35,612 bases of DNA from positions 1 to 35,612 of the forward strand of contig JAPYTD010000009.1 in NCBI GenBank assembly GCA_029936315.1. Direction: 5' to 3'. A program made the position numbers and the translations under genes. Position 1 is the stretch's first letter, and every line of letters begins with the position of its first letter. Under the pieces are notes generated by a model. That model did not search any database. It was given only the letters and a program-made list of their open reading frames with translations, and was not told where the DNA came from. The DNA comes from Planctomycetota bacterium. GTDB lineage: Bacteria > Planctomycetota > UBA1135 > UBA2386. Positions 7,453 through 14,849 of this stretch are shown one piece after another.

Positions 7453-10230
7453 ATGGTCCGCAACATGGACCAAGGCACCATGCGAACGACCCCGCTTGAG
7501 AACTTCCCGCCGCCGGAGCAGTGGGACGATTGGCAGGAACTCGACGCCAAGGCATGGCCAAAGCGGGTCACCAAGAACTACGCGCTGGTGCCAACGATCT
7601 GCTTCAACTGCGAAGCGGCTTGTGGCCTGATTGCCTACGTCGACAAGGACACCGACAAGATCCGCAAACTCGAAGGCAACCCCTACCATCCGGGGTCTCG
7701 CGGCCGCAACTGCGCCAAAGGTCCAGCGACGATCAATCAGATCCACGATCCTGAGCGCATCCTCTACCCACTGAAGCGGGTCGGCCCGCGCGGCAGCGGC
7801 AAATTCGAACGCGTCTCGTGGGATGAAGTTCTCGACACGCTCGCCGCCCGTATCCGCAAGGCGCTCATTGAAGACCGCAAGACCGAGGTCATGTACCACG
7901 TCGGCAGACCGGGCCACGATGGCTACGCCGAACGCGTGCTGCAGTCCTGGGGCGTCGACGGCCACAACTCGCACACCAACGTTTGCAGCGCGGCGGCGCG
8001 CCTCGGCTACACGTTGTGGAGTGGCTACGACCGCCCATCGCCAGACTACGAAAACGCGAAGTTCACGCTGCTGCTCTCGGCACACCTTGAGACCGGTCAC
8101 TACTTCAACCCGCACGCGCAGCGCATCATCGACAGCAAGATGAATGGCGGCAAGCTCGCGGTCTGCGACGTGCGCTTATCGAACACCGCCAGCATGGGCG
8201 ACTACTGGCTGGCGACACGACCCGGCACCGAAGCGATGATGCTGCTCGGCTTCGTGCACGTATTGCTGCGCGACGACTTGGTCGACTGGAAGTTCATGAA
8301 GACTTGGGTCGACTGGCGCGCCTACCAGAAGATGAAGGATCGCGACGACGACTTCGATGCCTTCAAGGCGGGACTCGTCGAGGACTATGCCTTCGCGACG
8401 CCCGAACACGCCGCGGACATCTGCGGGCTCGAGGCCGCGACGATCGAAGAGGTGGCCAAGGAGATCGGCAAGGCCGGCAGCGCCTTTAGTTCGCATGTGT
8501 GGCGCAACGCCGCCGCTGGCAACGAAGGCGGCTGGGCCGTCGCGCGCAACCTGCAGTTCGTCTGCGTGCTGGTAGGGGCCGTCGCGTCGGTCGGTGGCAC
8601 CGCTGGCAGTGGCACCAACAAGTTCGTGCCATCGCCGTTCAGCAAGCCGCGTCCGCATGAAGTCTGGAGCGAATTGCTCTACCCCAGCGAGTGGCCGCTA
8701 GCGCACCACGAACTGAGCTTCTGCCTGCCGCACCTGATCAAGAGCGGCCGCGGCCGCATCGACACCTACTTCGCCCGCGTCTACAACCCCGTCTGGACCA
8801 ATCCGGATGGCGCCATGTGGATCGACATGTTGCAGGACGAAGAGCAGGTCGGTTGCAGCGTGATGATGACGCCAACCTGGAATGAGACCGCGCGCTGGTC
8901 GGACTTCGTGCTGCCGATGGGCCACGCCACCGAGCGCCACGACCTGATGTCACAGGAAACCCACGCGGCGACGTGGATTGGCTTCCGCCAACCGGTGCAC
9001 CGCACGCTCGCGCAACGTCAGGGCAAAGAGTTCACGTGGACCTACGAGGTCAACCCCGGCGAGGTTTGGGAAGAAGATGAGTTCTGGATCGCGCTGTCCT
9101 GGAAGATCGACCCCGATGGATCGCTCGGCATCCGCGAACACTTCGAGTCGCCGTATCGCAAGGGCGAGCGCATCACGATCGACGAGTACTACAAGTGGAT
9201 CTTTGAGAACTCGGTGCCCGGTCTGCCCGAAGCCGCCGAGAAAGAAGGCCAGACGCCACTCGAATACATGCGGCGTCACGGCTGCTTCTTGGTCAAAGAC
9301 CAGGTCTACAAGACCCATGAGACCGAGTTGCCGAAGGGTGACTACAGCATCGACCCCGACCAGGGCGTCGTGCACAAGGACGGCAAGATCCTCGGTGTGT
9401 TCGCCGACGACAAGTGCATGCAGGGTTTCCACACGCCATCGAAGAAGCTCGAGCTGTACTCGCCAACGATGAACGACTGGGGCTGGCCCGAATACTCGAC
9501 GCCGACCTACCTTGAGAGCCACATCGATGAGGCCAAGCTCGATCGCGACAATGGCGAGATGGTGCTCGTGCCAACGTTCCGGTTGCCAACGCTGATTCAC
9601 ACCCGCAGTGCCAACAGCAAGTGGCTGACGGAGCTGTCCAACACCAACCCGGTCTGGATACATCCAACGGACGCGGCGCGGTTCGGCGTTGCCATGGGCG
9701 ACCTGATCCGCGTCACGACGCGCATCGGTTACTACGTCAACGCCGTCTGGGTTACCGAAGGTGTGCGCCCTGGTGTGATCGCATGCAGCCACCACATGGG
9801 TCGCTGGACCGTCAAGAGCGACCAGGTGTCCGGCAACCACTGGCAACTGCACGACGTCGACCTGCGCAAGGTCTCGGACTCTGCCTATCTGATGCGACGC
9901 ACGAAGCCAGTCGGTGGCTTCAAGAGCGCCGACAAGGAGAGCGACAAGGTCTGGTGGTCGAGCGGTGGCGTGCACCAGAACATGACGTTCCCGGTGCAAC
10001 CCGACCCGATCAGCGGCATGCACTGCTGGCACCAGAAAGTGACGGTCAGCAAGGCCGAACCTGGCGACCGTTATGGCGACGTCTACGTCGACACTGCGAA
10101 ATCGATGGCGGTGTTTGAGGAGTGGCTGGCCAAGACGCGCCCAGCCGCCGACCACGGCCAGGACGGGCTGCGCCGGCCACTTCACCTCAAGCGAGTCTGC
10201 CGCCCTACCGACGACGCCTTCCAACTTTGA
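7453..10230 (+). CDS. Molybdopterin-dependent oxidoreductase with N-terminal 4Fe-4S site (DMSO reductase superfamily)
   Basis: Encodes 925 residues; ATG 7453 and ATG 7465 are both possible starts. C50, C53, C57 and C87 form the C-x2-C-x3-C-x29-C 4Fe-4S site characteristic of the superfamily. NVCSAA places Cys178 where PsrA/PhsA-type enzymes carry the Mo-ligating Cys. SNTASMGDYWLATRPGTEA is the usual cofactor-binding block, and the C-terminal molydop-binding domain runs from about residue 690 to 830 (HTRSANSKWLTELSNTNPVWIHPTDAARFG). No twin-arginine signal peptide is present, so the enzyme is predicted cytoplasmic. No Fe-S electron-transfer subunit or NrfD-like membrane subunit is next to it. 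The substrate is unknown; polysulfide/thiosulfate, tetrathionate or arsenic chemistry cannot be separated from sequence alone. Its stop TGA shares one base with the ATG of the downstream broken gene. Confidence 0.88.
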   Translation: MVRNMDQGTMRTTPLENFPPPEQWDDWQELDAKAWPKRVTKNYALVPTICFNCEAACGLIAYVDKDTDKIRKLEGNPYHPGSRGRNCAKGPATINQIHDPERILYPLKRVGPRGSGKFERVSWDEVLDTLAARIRKALIEDRKTEVMYHVGRPGHDGYAERVLQSWGVDGHNSHTNVCSAAARLGYTLWSGYDRPSPDYENAKFTLLLSAHLETGHYFNPHAQRIIDSKMNGGKLAVCDVRLSNTASMGDYWLATRPGTEAMMLLGFVHVLLRDDLVDWKFMKTWVDWRAYQKMKDRDDDFDAFKAGLVEDYAFATPEHAADICGLEAATIEEVAKEIGKAGSAFSSHVWRNAAAGNEGGWAVARNLQFVCVLVGAVASVGGTAGSGTNKFVPSPFSKPRPHEVWSELLYPSEWPLAHHELSFCLPHLIKSGRGRIDTYFARVYNPVWTNPDGAMWIDMLQDEEQVGCSVMMTPTWNETARWSDFVLPMGHATERHDLMSQETHAATWIGFRQPVHRTLAQRQGKEFTWTYEVNPGEVWEEDEFWIALSWKIDPDGSLGIREHFESPYRKGERITIDEYYKWIFENSVPGLPEAAEKEGQTPLEYMRRHGCFLVKDQVYKTHETELPKGDYSIDPDQGVVHKDGKILGVFADDKCMQGFHTPSKKLELYSPTMNDWGWPEYSTPTYLESHIDEAKLDRDNGEMVLVPTFRLPTLIHTRSANSKWLTELSNTNPVWIHPTDAARFGVAMGDLIRVTTRIGYYVNAVWVTEGVRPGVIACSHHMGRWTVKSDQVSGNHWQLHDVDLRKVSDSAYLMRRTKPVGGFKSADKESDKVWWSSGGVHQNMTFPVQPDPISGMHCWHQKVTVSKAEPGDRYGDVYVDTAKSMAVFEEWLAKTRPAADHGQDGLRRPLHLKRVCRPTDDAFQL

Positions 10231-10522
10231 TGGCGACGGCCACCGAACTTCGCACGCGCTTTCGCGGCCTGCATGCAGACGGTTGCTTCGTGCTACCGAA
10301 TCCGTGGGGTGTTGGCTCCGCTCGCATGCTCGAGACGTTCGGGTTCTCGGCGATCGCAACGTCGACTTCCAGAATGGCTACGCGCACGCTCCCGATGGTG
10401 TCGCAGACAACGTCACGCAACTGATCGCCATCGGTATCGCCGGCCTGTCGATCGAAGATGCGAGTGACAAACGCGACGAGCCAGACAACGAACGCAGCTG
10501 GCAAGCAGCTACGAGTCGCTAG
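10230..10522 (+). pseudogene. Isocitrate lyase/PEP mutase family protein, broken by internal deletion and truncation
   Basis: The ATG at 10230 overlaps the TGA of the molybdopterin gene. The first 44 or so codons read like the start of an ICL/PEP mutase family protein: TELRTRFRGLHADGCFVLPNPWGVGSARMLE...GFSAIAT. Around 10355-10365 the homologous reading jumps from that frame to another, continuing VDFQNGYAHAPDGVADNV and IAGLSIEDAS, which is normally found some 40 residues further on. So an internal stretch appears deleted, with a frameshift. The second frame ends at TAG 10520-10522 after SWQAATSR, well short of the usual 250-290 residues. The conserved substrate-loop region is lost. It is best read as a recent pseudogene. 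Confidence 0.75.
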
Positions 10523-10535
10523 CCCGCCCGGCAAG

Positions 10536-12341
10536 TCAGTCTTCCTCGCGCGGCTTCGCGGTGCTCAGGATCTGTAGCTCAGCCATCTGCTCGGGTGTCA
10601 CAACACTCGGTGCCTGCGCCATCGGATCAAATGCCATCGCCGTCTTCGGGAACGCGATCACGTCGCGGATGCCTTCGCGGCCGAGCGCCAGCGCCACCAT
10701 GCGGTCGACGCCGAGTGCGATGCCACCGTGCGGCGGACCACCAAACTTGTAGGCATCCAACAGGTAGCCAAAGTTGCGGCGCTGCTCCGCTTCGCTGATA
10801 CCGAGGAAGTCGAACACCTTCTTCTGCAGCTCGTGTCGGTGGATCCGGATCGAGCCCGAGCCGAGCTCCCAACCGTTCATGACAAAGTCATAGGCGCGGC
10901 TGCGGTGGCTTGCGGTGTCGGTAGCAAAGTCCGAGTTGTCCCAGTCGACCGGCGCCGAGAACGGATTGTGCGCGTACTGCCAGCGCTGCTTGTCCTCGTT
11001 CCAATCGAACATCGGGAAGTTGAGCACCCAGCAGCAGCGGAACTTCTTCGGGTCGCGCAGGCCAAGATCCGAGCCGACCTTGAGGCGTACTTCGCCGAGT
11101 GCACGGTGCACGATCTTCGATTGGTCCGCGACGAACAGCAGCAGGTCGCCGGGCTTCGCGCCCATCAACTCGATCAGCTGCTGCCCCGCCTCGTCGGCGT
11201 AGAACTTGGAGATCGAACCCTCGACGCCCTTGTCGGTGATCTTGGCCCAGGCCAGGCCCTTGGCGCCGTATTCCTGCACGTACTTGGTCAGCGCATCGAG
11301 GCCCTTGCGCGAGTACTTCGCGGCACCTCCTACCGCAGTGATGCCCTTGACCATGCCTCCCGTTTCGACGGCGCCCTGGAACACCTTGAACGCACTCGTC
11401 CTGGCGTGCTCGGTGCAGTCGATCAGTTCCATGTCGAAGCGCATGTCCGGCTTGTCACTGCCGAAGCGGTTCTTGGCCTCCTCGAACGAAAGGCGCGGGA
11501 ACGGCGTCGGCAGATCGATGCCAAATCCCTGCTGGAACGCATGCACTACGGCACCTTCGACCAACTCGAGCACGTCGTTCTCTTCGACAAACGACATCTC
11601 GAGGTCGACCTGAGTGAACTCCGGCTGGCGATCGGCGCGCAGGTCTTCATCCCGGAAACAGCGCGCAATCTGGTAGTAGCGATCGAGGCCCGCAACCATG
11701 CACAACTGCTTGAAGATCTGCGGGCTCTGCGGCAACGCGAAAAACTTGCCCGGATGCACCCGGCTCGGCACCAGGTAGTCGCGTGCACCCTCCGGCGTGC
11801 TGCCGGTCAGGATCGGGGTCTCCACGTCGATAAAGTCGCGATCGGCGAGGTACGTGCGCATTGCAGTCACGAACTTCGAACGCTTGATCAGGCCCTCCTG
11901 CAGCGGTCGGCGGCGCAGATCGAGGTAGCGGTACTTCATGCGCAGTTCTTCGTTGGCCTCGACGTCGTCGAGCACTTCGAACGGCGGCGTATCCGACTCA
12001 CTGAGCACTGTCACTGCCGTCACCAGCAGTTCGATCTCGCCGGTGCTGCGGGCCTTGTTGATCTTGTCGGCATCCCGCGCCCGAATCTTGCCGCGCACCG
12101 ACACAACGTCCTCGGCACCGAGCCGACGCAACAGGTCGACGGTGCCTTCGGCCATGTCATTGGTATCAACGTGGGCGACGAGCTGGGTAACGCCATAGCG
12201 GTCCCGCAGATCGACGAAGACCAGTTGGCCGTGGTCACGATGGTTCTCGATCCAGCCGTTGAGCACCGCTTCGGTGCCAACATCTTGGATCGTCAAATCG
12301 CCACAAGTCTGGGTGCGCTGCCAGGGAGAACGCTGTGTCAT
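10536..12341 (-). CDS. aspS: Aspartyl-tRNA synthetase
   Basis: Encodes 601 residues, the normal length for the bacterial type. An N-terminal OB-fold anticodon-binding domain (LNGWIENHRDHGQLVFVDLRDRYGV, residues about 29-53) is followed by the class II core. Motif 2 is seen in YYQIARCFRDEDLRADRQPEFTQ, and motif 3 in GGIALGVDRMVALALGREGIRDVIAFPK. The inserted GAD domain lies in between (about 300-420), as in bacterial AspRS. It charges tRNA-Asp with aspartate; whether it also mis-charges tRNA-Asn depends on residues I cannot judge safely. The ATG at 12341 overlaps the stop of the HTTM-type gene by four bases (ATGA), so translation is likely coupled, and aspS is the last gene of a five-gene minus-strand run. 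Confidence 0.97.
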   Translation of the reverse strand: MTQRSPWQRTQTCGDLTIQDVGTEAVLNGWIENHRDHGQLVFVDLRDRYGVTQLVAHVDTNDMAEGTVDLLRRLGAEDVVSVRGKIRARDADKINKARSTGEIELLVTAVTVLSESDTPPFEVLDDVEANEELRMKYRYLDLRRRPLQEGLIKRSKFVTAMRTYLADRDFIDVETPILTGSTPEGARDYLVPSRVHPGKFFALPQSPQIFKQLCMVAGLDRYYQIARCFRDEDLRADRQPEFTQVDLEMSFVEENDVLELVEGAVVHAFQQGFGIDLPTPFPRLSFEEAKNRFGSDKPDMRFDMELIDCTEHARTSAFKVFQGAVETGGMVKGITAVGGAAKYSRKGLDALTKYVQEYGAKGLAWAKITDKGVEGSISKFYADEAGQQLIELMGAKPGDLLLFVADQSKIVHRALGEVRLKVGSDLGLRDPKKFRCCWVLNFPMFDWNEDKQRWQYAHNPFSAPVDWDNSDFATDTASHRSRAYDFVMNGWELGSGSIRIHRHELQKKVFDFLGISEAEQRRNFGYLLDAYKFGGPPHGGIALGVDRMVALALGREGIRDVIAFPKTAMAFDPMAQAPSVVTPEQMAELQILSTAKPREED

Positions 12342-13435
12342 TGCGGCCGTGTCGTATCCGCAGTCGCCTGTCTATTCCACCTATGGACAAAGCAGTACCG
12401 CGCGAAGCTGAGCAGCAGTAGCCCACCCAACCCCAAGACCCCCCACAATGGCGCTCCCGAACATGCGACCCCACCGATCAACCATGCCATGGCGACCAGC
12501 GCGAGCGCCGTGGCAACGGCCGGCACTTTGGGCCCAATCAGTCGTTGTCGCAGCCACGCGGGGATTCGCTCCATTGGCGTGAACACGAACAAGAGCAGCC
12601 AGACCCGCATGTAGGGCCCCGTGTCCATCGTCATCCACGTCATCAGGTGGAAGCCGGTCGCCGCCGGCAGAAAGAACCAGCGCGAGGCCGGCCAGAGCAC
12701 GACGAGCGGAAAGCACGCCTGCACGGTCACGACGCCAATGCTCTGGAACTGGCACAGCGCTGGGCTCTGGCCCACCCACCAAGACCACTGGCCCTTGTGG
12801 CCAAGCATGATGCCTTGCAGGGTGTAGCCGTTAAACCAGTCGAAGCCGCCCAGCAACAACTTCGACATCCCGGCACCGCAGTAGCCGAGCACCAACGTCG
12901 CCTGGACCAGCCGGATCGGCATGGCCTGGACATGGTGTTCGATCGGTCGTGACCGCCCCAGCTTCGAACGCACGAAGGCATCAATCGATACCGCCGCCCC
13001 AACGCGTGCAAACGGCAAGGCCGCCATGGCAAACGCGAGCGCGACCTTGTCGTGGTGCGGCTTGCCGAACGAATAGGCGAGACCCGTCCAGTAGTAGAAC
13101 GCGAGCGCGCCGATGGCACACGACCAGCGAGAACAGACCCCGAGCACTCCGAGTAGTAGCGAGACGATCGCAACCCGGTAGGCGATGAGCGCCGCATCCG
13201 GACCAATCGGTTGCACACCGAGCGCCTGAAACAAGAAGATCGGTGTCCACGGCCGCGGCTCACCGGCGCCGCCGACCAGTTCGGCATCGGCGAACACCAG
13301 CGGCGAGTACAGCATCACGTCGTACAGGGCCGTCAAGCACACCAACGCGCGGAATGCGCCAAGGCGCGCCGCCGGCAGCGAAGGCAGCATCAGGCGATGG
13401 AAGCTGAGCCAGGTCCGCCGCAGCACGGAACTCAT
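12338..13435 (-). CDS. HTTM-domain (vitamin K-dependent carboxylase-like) membrane protein
   Basis: Encodes 365 residues from ATG 13435, which overlaps the previous stop in an ATGA; a start four codons earlier is possible. About eight hydrophobic segments are visible, including AALIAYRVAIVSLLLGVLGV and IGVVTVQACFPLVVLWPAS. The order of elements matches the HTTM family: an N-terminal helix with a following charged loop, a middle block IRLVQATLVLGYCGAGMSKLL with W-F-N-G-Y-T-L-Q after it, and then F-H-L-M-T-W. HTTM is related to the membrane part of vitamin K-dependent gamma-carboxylases, but bacterial members have no established reaction. The upstream gene encodes a likely partner, and aspS lies directly downstream with a four-base overlap. 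Confidence 0.75.
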   Translation of the reverse strand: MSSVLRRTWLSFHRLMLPSLPAARLGAFRALVCLTALYDVMLYSPLVFADAELVGGAGEPRPWTPIFLFQALGVQPIGPDAALIAYRVAIVSLLLGVLGVCSRWSCAIGALAFYYWTGLAYSFGKPHHDKVALAFAMAALPFARVGAAVSIDAFVRSKLGRSRPIEHHVQAMPIRLVQATLVLGYCGAGMSKLLLGGFDWFNGYTLQGIMLGHKGQWSWWVGQSPALCQFQSIGVVTVQACFPLVVLWPASRWFFLPAATGFHLMTWMTMDTGPYMRVWLLLFVFTPMERIPAWLRQRLIGPKVPAVATALALVAMAWLIGGVACSGAPLWGVLGLGGLLLLSFARYCFVHRWNRQATADTTRPQ

Positions 13436-14826
13436 CGTTGGCTCCACCGTCGCACGATGGTTGGTGCAACCAAGAACGGACCGTCTGCCGTCAACCGGGT
13501 GCGCATGTCAGCGATCTCAATGCCGACAAACTTCTGACCGCGATAGCCGCGCTGCTGGCGCCGACGGTTCATGATGTCCAAGCGCTTCTGCAACCGCTCG
13601 CCCGACCCGTGAGCCAGTTCCGACAACATCTGCCACGCATCATCCTGCACGATGCCCGCGGCCCAGAAGCCGACCCGCTCGATTCGGCCGTCCTCAAAGA
13701 TGCCCCGCAGGCGCGGTTTGTAGAGCACACTGCCGGCGTAGTAGTTTTCGGTGTACATCGAGAAGCCGACGAATGGCCAACTGCGTCCATAGCCAAGCGT
13801 TGCCGCAAGCAACTGCACCCCGAGCACTGCCGCAACGCCTGTGCGCAGCAGCGCGCGGGTCTTGCGGCGCCGTCCACTTCGCGGCCAGGCGAGCAACAAC
13901 AACACACCGCAACCGGCCGCAGCCATGACCGGCAGCCAGACAACGGAGTACTGCGGCGGCAACGGCGCGTGCACCTGGTAGCGCGCGACCAGGCCCGTTC
14001 GCAGGTCGCGATCGATGCCCAGCACCTCGACGACGTGCTTGCCAGGCCGCAGGCCATCGACGATGTCGTCACGCACCGGATAGAGACGGTGGTGATGGCG
14101 CCGACGGTGACGCAACGTCGCGCCACCATTGCCTCGCACGTTCAGCGCAATCTTGATGCGACCCGCCGGGTCTGCCTGCAGCGAATCCTCGACAACATTG
14201 CCGTCGACGGTACTCGGTGGTTGACCCTGATCGGGACGGTAGGAGAACCAACCCTGCTGCGTCTGCAACAGTACGCGCCCATCGACTGCGTGCACGGCGA
14301 CGAATGGTCCTGGCGGTAGATCTTCGCGCGAAAAGGTCCTGCAGTAGCCGAACCGTGCGTCGACCACGGCGAAGTCCGAAGACGTGCACAGCCAGACGCG
14401 ATTGTGGCCATCGGCGGCGACGCCGAGCGGGGCGCCTTCGGGCAGATCTTCTTCGACATCCATGCGGTCCGCGATGAGGTGTTCGGCATCCAGCACGAAC
14501 AGCCCGCCCTCGGCGGCCAGCACCACCCGCCCAGTCGGCTCCAGGGTCAACGCGTGGAACGTGCCACAACCACCGGGCTCGGTGCTCGGCACCTGAACTT
14601 GCTCGCCGCGCACCGTTGCCAACAAAGCGCCGCCCTCAATACGCACTTCGATGTCTTGGTTGAGCCGAACCGTAGCAGCGACCTCCGGCTGCAAACCGCT
14701 GGCAAGCACCACGAACGGAGATTGGGCAAGCAGGTCCCCGGAGGCAACTAGCCCGCAACCAATCATGCAGACGAGCAGATTTGCCGTCAGCAAGACCTGC
14801 CGGGTGCACACTTCCAGGTGACGCAT
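13432..14826 (-). CDS. Propeller-like periplasmic domain plus two membrane helices, probable HTTM partner
   Basis: Encodes 464 residues from ATG 14826, chosen because it precedes a signal-anchor (VLLTANLLVCMIGCGLVASGDLLAQ); 72 upstream in-frame codons lie within the permease gene. Residues about 85-200 contain beta-propeller-like blades (GRVVLAAEGGLFVLDAE, GVAADGHNRVWLCTSSDFAVV, GRVLLQTQQGWFSYRP), resembling sensor-type propellers. Residues about 255-290 resemble a Y_Y_Y-type beta domain. Helices follow at about 296-314 and 326-344. The C-terminus begins WPFVGFSMYTENYYAG, like short proteins often encoded beside HTTM genes. No kinase or response domain is attached. The gene sits 23 bases after the permease and overlaps the HTTM gene by four bases. 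Function unknown. Confidence 0.6.
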   Translation of the reverse strand: MRHLEVCTRQVLLTANLLVCMIGCGLVASGDLLAQSPFVVLASGLQPEVAATVRLNQDIEVRIEGGALLATVRGEQVQVPSTEPGGCGTFHALTLEPTGRVVLAAEGGLFVLDAEHLIADRMDVEEDLPEGAPLGVAADGHNRVWLCTSSDFAVVDARFGYCRTFSREDLPPGPFVAVHAVDGRVLLQTQQGWFSYRPDQGQPPSTVDGNVVEDSLQADPAGRIKIALNVRGNGGATLRHRRRHHHRLYPVRDDIVDGLRPGKHVVEVLGIDRDLRTGLVARYQVHAPLPPQYSVVWLPVMAAAGCGVLLLLAWPRSGRRRKTRALLRTGVAAVLGVQLLAATLGYGRSWPFVGFSMYTENYYAGSVLYKPRLRGIFEDGRIERVGFWAAGIVQDDAWQMLSELAHGSGERLQKRLDIMNRRRQQRGYRGQKFVGIEIADMRTRLTADGPFLVAPTIVRRWSQR

Positions 14827-14849
14827 ACGCGCCCGATCATAGCAGCCTG

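Noticed and set aside
8950..10359. Minus-strand open frame of 469 codons opposite the molybdopterin gene
   Set aside because: Composition and lack of motifs show it to be a shadow of the plus-strand gene.
10728..12614. Long plus-strand open frame opposite aspS (628 codons)
   Set aside because: It mirrors the aspS codon pattern, is rich in Arg, His and Val without any motif, and lies over a secure gene. It is a typical high-GC antisense frame.
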